From Pyrus communis (taxonomy: Eukaryota; Streptophyta; Magnoliopsida; Rosales; Rosaceae): a DNA stretch of 64,000 nucleotides. Shown here one piece after another: positions 8,789-18,800 of this stretch. The DNA lies in assembly GCF_963583255.1 (NCBI RefSeq), contig NC_084803.1, positions 8,050,238 through 8,114,237 of the forward strand, read 5' to 3'. The notes under the pieces were generated by a model. That model saw nothing but the letters and a program-made list of their open reading frames with translations. It was not told the DNA's origin and ran no database searches. A program made the position numbers and the translations under genes. Positions within the stretch are counted from its first letter, which is position 1; each line of letters opens with the position of its first letter.

Positions 8789-9056
8789 TATTGGAAGAAC
8801 GTGCACAGCGTGCACAGACAGAACGTGCTCAGACAGCACAGCAAGAACATCACAGCAAGGTCATCACAGACAGAACGTGCTCAGACAGCACAGCAAGAAC
8901 ATCACAGCAAGGAAAGTGCAAGTGCATGTGTGCTGTCAGATTACAAGTGTGTAGGATGTAAAGCTTTCAGCTTTCTTTGTATTATGTATAAATATGCCTT
9001 CCCATAAGGCTTTCAAAATATGAAATACATCACAATTCGAATCAGAAATATCAATA
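8789..9056 (+). repeat. 3' LTR of the copia element
   Basis: This LTR is 268 bp, reads the same as the 5' LTR at every position I compared, and has the same TATTG start and CAATA end. It is followed by the TGAAC duplication (9057-9061), after which flotillin coding sequence resumes. Confidence 0.95.
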
Positions 9057-9339
9057 TGAACAAACTAGCATGAAGCCACCGGCTTGGATGGGCACTTTGT
9101 CCAATTCTCCTACCACCAACTCGACTCTCGATAGCAACTGAACTCTGAATTGAATTGTGTTCAATCGAAAGTACTACATCACTGTCGGATCATGGACTAT
9201 CATGCATTAATTTAGAGCTAATGATATTGCAGATTTTCTTGTATTTAGTGATCAGTGAGGATTTTGTTTTAGTGACTGATAAGAAGTATTTGTTGGTGTT
9301 TCTGAGTCTCGCGCGGATGTATATATTATATATAGGGAA

Positions 9340-9440
9340 TGGCAGCCTTAAGCACGCTTGGATCTCTACCACCGTAACTTCTCTGGGGCCATGCCACCCT
9401 CCCTCTCCAACCTTTCCAATCTTAAAATTCTTGTAAGCAA
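9340..9440 (+). pseudogene. Relic of a leucine-rich-repeat gene
   Basis: Translation from about 9355 reads LYHRNFSGAMPPSLSNLSNL followed by KILVSNN. This is nearly one full plant extracellular LRR unit (family form L-x-x-N-x-F-S-G-x-I-P-x-S-L-x-N-L). No second unit, signal peptide or kinase follows, and the frame soon becomes unstructured. It is a small dead fragment between flotillin copies B and C. The match is short, so confidence is moderate. Confidence 0.6.
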
Positions 9441-9854
9441 TAATTTCTCGAAACAATGCTTGAGTCAGTCATCCACAGGCGAGTGGACAAAGAATATATC
9501 TCAGCCACCGCTGATCCATGTCAGATCAATATACTCCAACAATTCTATCAAACAAGGTCACTCATTTACGTGAAACACACAACCATGCTGTCATATAAAA
9601 CTGGGTGCACTATAATTTACAGCAAATAATTAAACTAGCATTAATTAGGAGATTACAGTACACCCTTAAGTTATAGGACAGATAATATTCTAATAACATT
9701 TGTAATTTTATGAAAAGATCAAGTAATTTTATTTATTTTAAATCAAAAAGGAAAAAGAACAGGTTTTGAACAGTTCAAATGAAAATGCTAAGGGATATTA
9801 TAGTTGACCAGGTAATACGGATCAGCTATTATCCTCTACTTTGATCTAGTGTTA

Positions 9855-10026
9855 GGAGAAATTTTTAGTTGTGACGGGAACACGGATGGTATACCATTTG
9901 TTTTTATGTAAGTGGTGAAAATTTTTAATTTTTAAGTTATTAACCTTTTAACATACATATCCCACCATTTATATAGAGACATGTAGTGTATCACCTCGTG
10001 TGACGGTCACACTGAAAAATCTCTCC
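9855..10026. mobile_element. hAT-type MITE, 172 bp, with 8-bp target duplication
   Basis: The left end GGAGAAATTTTTAGTTGTGA and the right end (reverse complement GGAGAGATTTTTCAGTGTGA) form imperfect terminal inverted repeats extending about 45 bp. The element is flanked on both sides by TAGTGTTA (9847-9854 and 10027-10034). A perfect 8-bp target duplication is characteristic of hAT elements. It has no coding capacity. Confidence 0.85.
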
Positions 10027-10107
10027 TAGTGTTACATACCTGCGGACTGCAAATTAATAGGTCAGTTAGCAGTTTATCCGATTCCAACTGCTAATTAAAT
10101 AGTGAAA

Positions 10108-11018
10108 TCCTTGGTTTGTTATATTTCACTGGTCTCCTTCCTATATTAGAGGTCTAATTACAATGAGAAACTATATATTCGGTGTCACAAGTCCATCCAA
10201 ACCCTAACTCTTTTTCTAAACCTAATAATATATATCTAAGCTACATATTAATAAAATAAAAATTAATAAAAAAGGTTTCAAATTACATTTTAATAAAAAT
10301 TCTTCCATTAATTTTATTTAATAATAAGAACAAATATAAAAAAAACCATAAAAAACCTAACTCGCGCCAGGCGGCTTCTCCACCCCCACCCCAACCCCAA
10401 AAACCCCCCTTCCCTTTCCACACTCCACTTTTTTCTCCTATTATCAGCTACAGTAATGTATTTATTTTTTTCTTCTTTTTATTTTTTATTTTTTGCTTAG
10501 AATAAGAAAAAAAAAACTCCAAATTGAATTACATCCACAGTACACGGGTGATAGATTATATATCCCTACTAATTAATAAAACATTAATTGTCAACCAAAA
10601 CCTTATGAAATTACTAGTTTAACCCTCTAATTAAACAGAACATGAATAAGAGATATGAGGCAGAAATGTAATTTCACACAACCAAATTTTACTTTTTTTT
10701 TCTTCAAAGTATCACCTATATGTAATTCTAACATATCTCTAATTAAAAATAAAAAAATAAAAAATAAAAACTTCCCACTCCCACATTCTCTATCACTCTC
10801 TTCATCTCTCATTCTGTTTCAAAAACAAAAATAAAAAATTTCATATACCAGTATATATAAAGAAAAGAATAAGAAAGTGCAATCTTTTTAGGAATGCTCC
10901 TCCTTGCTATATCCTTCCTTGGTTTGTGGTATATTTCTCTGGTCTTCTTCCTACATTAGAGGTCTAATTACAATGAGAAACTATATATTCGGAGTCACAA
11001 GTCCATCCAAACCCTAAC
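10108..11018 (+). repeat. Pair of about 100-bp direct repeats upstream of flotillin copy C
   Basis: The segment 10108-10208 (TCCTTGGTTTGTTATATTTC ... AACCCTAAC) recurs at 10916-11018 with only a few differences. The core AGAGGTCTAATTACAATGAG and the following 40 bases are nearly identical. About 707 bp of unique AT-rich DNA with A-runs separates them. Either the promoter-proximal segment was duplicated, or an insertion duplicated its target. The second copy sits about 190 bp before the ATG. Confidence 0.8.
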
Positions 11019-11207
11019 CCTTTATTTAAGGGATAATGTTTATAGATGATTGAATTATTAATTAAGTTTCGACGTCCATTACCTATAAAAAAAAAAAACC
11101 CTAGCTAGTCCAATTACAGTTAAAATTTTCGGCCAAGATTTCAAAATCCTAGCCCTAAGCACTGCTGCCCACAAACAAAGAACAAAGAAGAACGTACGTG
11201 CGTAACC

Positions 11208-13805
11208 ATGTTGTGGTACAGAGTTGCGAACGCTTCAGAGTATTTAGTGATCACCGGAGTCGGAATCGATGACGTCAAGCTTGCAAAGAAGGCATGGATT
11301 ATGCCCGGCCAATCCTGCAGCGTCTTCGACATGTCCCCCGTCAACTACACCTTCGAAGTCCAAGCCATGAGCTCCGAAAAGCTCCCCTTCATCCTCCCCG
11401 CCGTCTTCACTATCGGTCCCCGCGTCGACGACGTGCCCAGCCTCCACAAGTACGCTAAGCTCCTCTGCCGCCACGATCAGCTCTCCAGCCACGTCAAAGA
11501 CCTCGTCCAGGGCATCATCGAGGGCGAGACCCGCGTTCTGGCCGCCTCGATGACGATGGAGGACGTGTTCAAAGGGACCAAAGAATTTAAGAAAGAGGTG
11601 TTTGATAAGGTTCAGTTGGAATTGAATCAATTCGGGCTTTTGATTTACAATGCAAATGTCAAACAGTTGGTGGACGTCCGTGGGCATGAGTATTTTAGCT
11701 ACTTGGGGCAGAAGATACAGATGGAGGCGGCGAACAAGGCTAGGGTTGATGTGGCGGAGGCGAAGAAGAAGGGCGAGATAGGGTCAAAAGAAAGGGAGGG
11801 GTTGACGCTGCAGAACGCGGCCAAGATTGATGCAGAGACGAAGATTTTTAGGACGCAGAGGGAGGGAGAGGGGAAAATGGAGGAGATTAAGACGAGGGCG
11901 GAGGTGAAGGTGTTTGAGAATATTAGGGAGGCTGAGGTGGCGAAGGCCAATGCTGAGCTGGCAAAGAAGAAAGCTGGGTGGGCAAAGGAGGCGCATGTGG
12001 CGGAGGTGGAGGCTTCGAAGGCGGTGGCGTTGAGAGAGGCGGAGTTGCAAAAGGAGGTGGAGAGGATGAATGCCTTGACTAGGACGGAGAAGCTTAAGGC
12101 TGAGCTATTGACTGAGGCCAGTGTTAAGTATGAAACCAAGGTGCGTCTTCTGCTTGTTTCTTTTTCCTTCTAAACAAATAAATTGAATATATATAGATGC
12201 AAATTAATTGGTGTCATATTTTCGGATTGGGATGAAAAAGTTATGTTAACTAGTGTTATTTGATCATAATTTACTAAGGATAATACTTGTTTATTTTTTA
12301 TTTTTGATGATCTCATTCTCCTACGTACAAATAGAAATTTCATATAGTCGAACCATTGAATTTCTTAATCTTCATTTGAAGATATCCTTACCAAAAATCA
12401 TTATTTAGTCATCCAAATGTATTACTTATTACCTAGCTACATCGTTGATTTATTGTAGCATTATTCCAATATGCTTGTTTTTTTAATAGCAATCTGAGCT
12501 CTGAAATTCGGTGAAACCTTAACATATAAGGTAGCTTTTTAATTAACTTATTACTTTGCTTTAAGGTTTATTCTCTCATTGCACCTTTGACAGTGTAGAG
12601 AGTTTTAGTAAGCACAAATGCACAAAACCAGGGTGTCTAAATTGCAGGATTTATATGTGTGTGTGTGTGTGTGTGTGTTATATGTCTTACTTTTGGAGTT
12701 TTATTTGCACCATTTGTGGCATAGGTTCTTGCACTTTTTATCTAAAATGCATGTATTAGTATGAGCTGATTTTGAAGTGCATGTATTGGTCTCCTTGTAT
12801 TAATTACAACACCGACATGTTTAAAAATGTTTTTGAAATGACTAAAAGCGTTTTCACATAAATATTAAAGTTACTAAGGAGTTATGTCAGATAACTAGAA
12901 GTGCACTTTTCATGCTTTGGGAATGTACTTCAAGAAGCACTTTCAAGTTTCAATCTTATGACTTGTTTGCAGAAGAATTTGATAGCAGGGACCCCGAACA
13001 TGCCAACTAGGGTTAAAGTGCATTGCATAACTTATACATGTGGACTCATGGAGTATTATTTGCACACACGAGAAATTAAGTTCGTGCACTTTTTATGTAC
13101 TAACTATAGAGCATATATATATGGTTTCGCTTTTGTTCTATTACTATTACATGCATGCACATAAGATCAGAGCTTGATTTAGCACCATTATTCATATGCG
13201 AAACAAAGGTGCAATCGGCAAATTCGGAGTTCTACAGAGAACAAAAAGCTGCGGATGCAATTCTTTACCAAAGAGAGAAAGAGGCTGAGGCACAAAAAGC
13301 AACTGCAGAGGCACATCTCTTTGCTCGTCAACAAGCTGCCGATGGAGACTTTTATGCGAAGAAGAAGGCGACAGAGGCGGAGCTCTATGCTCGTCAACAA
13401 GCTGCTGATGCAGAATGTTATGCAAAGCAAAAAGAGGCTGAGGGACTCATGGCCCTCGGACAAGCCCAAGGCGCATATCTACGCTCCCTTTGGGACGCGC
13501 TTGGAGGCAACTATGCGGCCATGAGGGACTATATGATGATCAACAGCGGCATGTTTCAAGAAATTGCTAAGATCAATGCTGAAGCTGTGCGTGGTCTTCA
13601 GCCGAAGATTAGCATTTGGACTAATAACGGTGGGGAAGTCGGTGACAGTGGTGCCAACGGCGCTATGAAGGAGATTGCTGGTGTTTACAAGGCATTGCCA
13701 CCATTGTTCAATACAGTTCATGAACAAACTGGCATGAAGCCACCAGCTTGGATGGGCACTTTGTCCAATTGTCCTTCCACCAACTCGACTCTCGATAGCA
13801 ACTGA
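11208..13805 (+). CDS. Flotillin-like protein, copy C (intact)
   Basis: Flotillins are SPFH/band-7 proteins that coat sterol-rich plasma-membrane microdomains. In plants they act in clathrin-independent endocytosis and in symbiotic or defence interactions. Two exons, 11208-12140 and 13209-13805, joined through a GTGCGT donor and an AAACAAAG acceptor in phase 0, give about 509 aa. Residues 1-180 are the SPFH domain ([14 protein letters not shown] at the start). Residues about 190-390 are an Ala/Glu/Lys-rich coiled coil with [18 protein letters not shown] and two tandem copies of a 22-residue unit ([22 protein letters not shown] type). The conserved flotillin tail follows. Plant flotillins are usually about 470-490 aa, and the extra unit accounts for the greater length. 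The ATG at 11208 aligns with the start of copy B one codon later. No transmembrane segment is expected; attachment is by acylation. Confidence 0.95.
12655..12678. repeat. (TG)n microsatellite in the flotillin C intron
   Basis: A run of alternating T and G of about 24 bp in intron 1. It is likely length-polymorphic. Confidence 0.85.
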
Positions 13806-15318
13806 ACTCTGAATTGTGTTCCATCAAAAGTACTACCATCTAGCCAAGATGGTACATGTGATCAGTTGAGATGATATAAATAGTTTCGTGTTTATTTGCT
13901 GTTCGTTTATTAGTTAATTGCTATTTTATTTGTTGACAGTGATATTATTTACATAACCAGTTGGTCCATGATACATGTGTGGAACCTTTTTGGTATTTGC
14001 TTAATTATTCGGGTGCAAAATATATGCCTGCTCTGCTTCAACTATTTTCTTTAACATGCTAAAGTTAATATGGATGACCAAACAATTTTCATATCAAATA
14101 TTTTTTTTAGATATGATACCTAAACGACGAAAAAGAACAATTATAATATTTGTACAATAAAATAATGGCACGTTAAATACTAAGTGGAATTTCCTTTTTA
14201 TTGGGAATGAAGAAAAGTATTAGCCTTCCAAAAGTTGCAATTTCTTTTAGCAGTAGAAACATGGCTAGGGCTAGCTTGGCTACAAAATACCATTTTCAGT
14301 CTAAATCTTTGTAGGCATCATGGTGAGTCCTAAAATCTAAGACATCCTATGAAAAGGTATAACAATATCCTTATCCAATTTCTGGAGTTGGATTCCACCC
14401 CAAATTTGGAGATGGAGATTTATGAAATCTACTTATTATATTTGTTGCATTGCTCCCCCTCGTCCAAACACAAACACAATCTTTTGGTGGTCCCAACTTC
14501 CTCCCACCTAACACATAATGTATGATTGATTACATTATCTGTAACGGGCACATTGCTTTATGATATTATCAACCAATTATGTTGTGAACTTATGTATTCA
14601 TATGTTAAGAAACTTAATAATCGTTTGGTTTTTAAATTTTTTTTTCAAATTTAACGATCACTTAATAATATAAATCATGTGATTCGAACTTCCTCAAAAA
14701 GTCAATTCCGCACAATTATAGTGCTTTTTAACACACTCTCATTTTTCATTTGGGTGGTTCAATTGTCAATTCGTTTATTCAACCAATTGAGAAGATAGAA
14801 AAAGAAAAAGAAAATGCGTGCGCAACATTTCCCTCTCGTTTCGAGTGGTACTTGTGACGCTACAGTGCCCGACCATGACAAGACTGGTCTTCTTTTTCCC
14901 AACCAATACAAACCACCAAATCCAAGCTGTCTTCACAATCGACGGTCCACATCGCCCTTGCTTTCCCACCATTACCAACAATCAATCTAACGGCTGACAT
15001 TAGTTTAACCCGCCACACGAGTCAGCGCGTGAGCATCAGTGCACTGTTTAGCCCTGCCTCGAACCACTGAGAGATGCTCTCTCTATCTCAAGCTTTTGCT
15101 TCTGTGAAAGCTCCACTGCTTACACTCTACTCTCTCTCTCTCTCTCTCGATTCTCTGCTGAAACCTAGGGTTTCTCTGCTGCTTTTGATTTTCCGATTTT
15201 TTTGACCGCCGCGACCATGTCTTAGTAGCCGTTGGGCCGATTTTCGTTTCCGGGAGATAATCGCCGGCATTTGATGGTGGTGTTTAACGGCGGCTAGGGT
15301 TTCTGAGAGCTCCGGAAG
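13806..15318. other. Intergenic region between flotillin C and the SET gene, including the SET promoter and 5'UTR
   Basis: No coding sequence recognised. 13806-14760 is AT-rich. From about 15020 the composition shifts: a pyrimidine-rich (CT)n tract at about 15128-15150 and the phrase AACCCTAGGGTTT fit a plant transcription start and 5'UTR. The leader to the ATG at 15319 contains a short upstream ATG (around 15216) followed at once by a stop codon. Confidence 0.5.
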
Positions 15319-15775
15319 ATGGAGAGCTCGTGGAAGCCTAAATATAGTTCGACATTCCCGTCAATGGTTTCCTCGTCCTCTCAGGAGCTTCGGAATCAGG
15401 TACTGTGTCCTTTTGGTGATTTTTTCATTTTTTTTTTTTTTGCTCTTTTAATTGTTTGTTTAGTATGTTTTGTAGTTGATGTTAATTGATTGCTTGTGCT
15501 TAAGTGTGTTGTACATTGAGATAGCTGTGTAGAAAAATTGTCAGAGGAAGCACATTTCAGCCAGTTTAGAAAGAAAAAAAAATGTTGCATGTGTATATAA
15601 TGCAGGGAGTCCCGTTCTCCAAACCCCGATGGTCCAAGAAAATTGTGGTACTTTCTCCTTCAGCGTTGGAAGAAGATCGAACGGTGGGCGACCACAGTTT
15701 CCTTGGACCATGGGGTCTTGGAGAACGGTTGTAGCCTTGTAGGCGTTGGAATGATTAAGTTTAAGTCTTTTAGTG

Positions 15776-15808
<33 letters not shown>

Positions 15809-18800
15809 CTCGATTACGAATTTTTTTGTATTTCGTTTATTTATTTCCAAAGCATTTCTACTTTTCCATGAGTGTGTGACAAACTTAGGTATTTGTTAAC
15901 TAGGATACATTGTGCTTCTAGTAGATTCATTGCCCGTTTACTTTGATTATGATTTTTGCTGTTATTATTCCCTTAAATACAAAAATGCATATGTGTGCAT
16001 GTTTGCTAGGAGAAAGAATGCACATATACAATGTGATTGTTGACCGTGACAGTAACCTAGGGGAACAACATTCTTTATGAACTGGTGTTCGTCGCTACAA
16101 GCAGGCGTGCGTTTGAGATACTGTGTTTAAGGTCAAATATTTTATATCTTTCTTATAGCCCTGTTTCTTAATGTATGTGAAACATATGTATTCTTTGAAT
16201 ATTTATTAATTGTACTCTGCACCATTCTGAAAACGATGATTCCTCTATGCGTTTAAATTTTCTAATTTTGTGATCTTGGTATGTTTTTTCTCACTTTACG
16301 AACATGGATTTTTATTTGCAATATAGATGGAGAGCAATGCAGGGTATTATTCTTATCCACATGGCTCACAAGATTTAAGACCCACAATGCTTGGTAGATT
16401 ACAAGATCCTGTACTTTCAAGCATTCCGTATTCAGATTCCCACAGATCAGAACATGCTACTTTGGGAAATTCATTTCTAGCTCTCTTATCTGGGTCACAA
16501 TCGGTATTCCAGTGTGATTTTCAAGGATTATCAAATCCAAAGCCTATGGGTACCTCTTGTAAGCGTCTGCCAGATAGTAATAATTTCATTGTGAATGGTA
16601 CCGGAAGTGCCATTCCAGTCACATCCAGTGGGCTACTCCCAGAAAATATGAGTGGGCAACACCTGCAAGGCGGAGCAGGCTCTTTTAAGGTTTCATCAAA
16701 GTCAGTCCCAAGCTCCAGTTTTGGAAGCAAATCTGTTTTGTATGATCTGCAGAATTCGGACCTGGCCAAGGTAGTCACATGTGACATGGTCTCTGGTAGT
16801 GAGAAGGTAAGGGGCTCTTTTTCCTTGAACGGGGAATGGCATGGTGTTAGCGCTGCAGATACTAGGAAGGCAGCGAAGGCTTGTGGAGCAAATATTCAAT
16901 CGTCAAGAACAAAGTCAATGGATGCAAGCACCTCTATATCTAACCAAGCATTGGGTTTTATGAATGGTTGCCCTCGTGTTTTTTGTTCAACCACTAGTGA
17001 GTGCCTTAAGGACATTGGTCTTATTATTAACTTTGATATTTGGATGATAACTTACTTTCTGAACTTCGAGTTGATATTTTTATTATTTGAAAAGGTGGTT
17101 ATCTACTTCTCAGCAATACAGGACTTGTTGGAATTGTTTGTTCATGCCATTGTCTCCACATGTCTGTCCTGAAATTTTGCGAGGTAGGTTAGTGATTCAA
17201 TGATACTACAGATTTGCTAATTCTGATATATATTTGCAAAGAAATTGACTTGTAATTTTGCTTAAAATTCACTGTAACTTATTTTGCAGCATTCAGGGTT
17301 ATATGATGTCAACCCGGGGGACGTCGTTCGTATGGACAGTGGAGAGACCATTGCCCAGTGGTGCAAGCTCTACTTCCTGAATTCTGGGGTAAGATCTTCA
17401 TGTCAAATACTTCCCTTTTGCTTTATGCCCTATTGCTTTGTGCCGTTGCCTTTGTGCGCATGTCTTAGTGCAAGTGCATGCATGCATATGTTCATATCTG
17501 TAGATCATGGGCATGTTTGTCTCCCCTGTGTGTATGTATGTCAGTGTCACAACGTTTAGGCGTGTGCTTGTGTGTTGCAAAGAGTTACTCCTGCAGATAA
17601 AACCTCAAGTGTTTACTCTAGGAACCTGAATCCTTATTTCTTGTTTTATTTGAAAAGAACCATAGTTATTGAGTTTAGAATCTTACTTCGGCGTCGTCAA
17701 TTACCATGTTTTCTCCCCCTTTTGACTAATTTATTATTGTCTTTTGAATTGAGAATTGGATTTCTTATTTGCATGTTTTTGAAGAACGACAACACTGGAT
17801 CGTGATATTTTTATGATGCTTTAGATTAGGGTTCCGGGAGATCGGAGTGAATGGGACTGGCCTGAAGGATTATCAGCAACTGCCTCTTTGGCGAAATCTA
17901 GTGTGACTATGCCCAACATATCCAATAACTTGTCTCATATGGTTCGCTCATCTGGAGGTTCAGCAAGTTCTCAGCGGTCTTTAGATGGTGCTGCGCTCTT
18001 AAAGAGCCTCCTTACAAACCAGAATTCTGCTATTGGTTCTGTACAAAATAAACAACAAAGGAACATTCAGGATAGCAATAACATTTCTCTCAAGGGTTTG
18101 ACTGGCACTTCACAGAACAATTTACATGGTATGGCTGATAACCTGATATTGGAGGGCACTAAGTCAATCTCAAATTTGGTTGGTTGTGGACTGCAAGATG
18201 GCTGTCAGTCCGCATCTGCTTACGTTGAGTCCATGAAGAATGGAAATTCATCCATTACCTACCCCACCATGAAGAATGGAAATTCATCCATTACACACCA
18301 TTCTTTACAGAACCGAAGAATAATTGGTACAGAATCAAACGTTTGCAGAACTGTAAATGGGAAGGATGGTGCCTTAAGGGATGCTGCAATTTCAAATATT
18401 GAGCTGAGGCTTGGTCAACCATACCAGTTGGGTCAAACTCAAACTTCAGGAAATTCAAATCTATCAGCTGTACGTCCACAGCTATTGGACACACATGCAA
18501 ATCCACTGAAGTCTCTCTTTCCTGAACAGATGATTCCTAACAGTGCGTCAAAGCTCTTCTTCTTTTTCTTCCCATAAAGCATAGTACCTATGGTGTAAAC
18601 TTTTCTATGTTAATATGTTCTCTTTTCCCATCATGGCTAATCAACCATATAGCATTTAATTTGTGGATATTTATTGTTTTTGCAGCAGCCAACTGCAGTG
18701 AAGGGGTGAAATTTGGCCAATCTCTTCAGTTTTCTGCTGTTCCATATAATCCCAGCACAAAAAGAGATGGAAAGCAGTTAAACCGTGGAAATAATGCATT

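Larger units (their letters stand above)
3316..9056 (+). mobile_element. Ty1/copia LTR retrotransposon inserted in flotillin pseudogene exon 2
   Basis: The element is 5741 bp and bounded by a 5-bp target-site duplication TGAAC (3311-3315 and 9057-9061). It contains, in order: 5' LTR (3316-3583), a tRNA-Met-type primer binding site, an unusual leader of about 885 bp, gag-protease (4470-6020), integrase-RT-RNase H (to 8781), a polypurine tract, and 3' LTR (8789-9056). The domain order protease, integrase, RT, RNase H defines copia. As far as I can read, the two LTRs are identical over 268 bp, so insertion was recent. The coding region is split by one frame change near 5969-5975. The leader appears to contain fragments of host genes. 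The LTR ends are TATTG...CAATA rather than the usual TG...CA. Confidence 0.97.
1165..9141 (+). pseudogene. Flotillin-like copy B, disrupted pseudogene split by a copia retrotransposon
   Basis: Exon 1 (1165-1606) begins [16 protein letters not shown], as in copy C. After TIGP it jumps directly to the late coiled-coil segment ([14 protein letters not shown]), so roughly 170 residues are missing, and an in-frame stop lies at the junction (about 1384-1386). The donor GTGCGT at 1607 and the acceptor at 2806-2807 match copy C, so the intron is 1607-2807. Exon 2 starts at 2808 and has an in-frame TAA at 2913-2915 where copy C reads a His codon. The copia element (3316-9056) then interrupts exon 2 between two copies of TGAAC. 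The remaining coding tail, 9057-9141, ends [13 protein letters not shown]. Copy B is closer to C than to A: it shares C's duplicated coiled-coil unit and its C-terminus. It is clearly non-functional. Confidence 0.93.

Noticed and set aside
11244..12139. Long minus-strand open frames opposite flotillin exon 1
   Set aside because: They mirror the GC-rich coding strand and their translations are low-complexity shadows.
16997..17172. Continuation of SET-gene exon 2 to the end of the open frame
   Set aside because: The translation becomes hydrophobic and T-rich. A strong GTGAGT donor at 16997 and the acceptor at 17296 restore phase.
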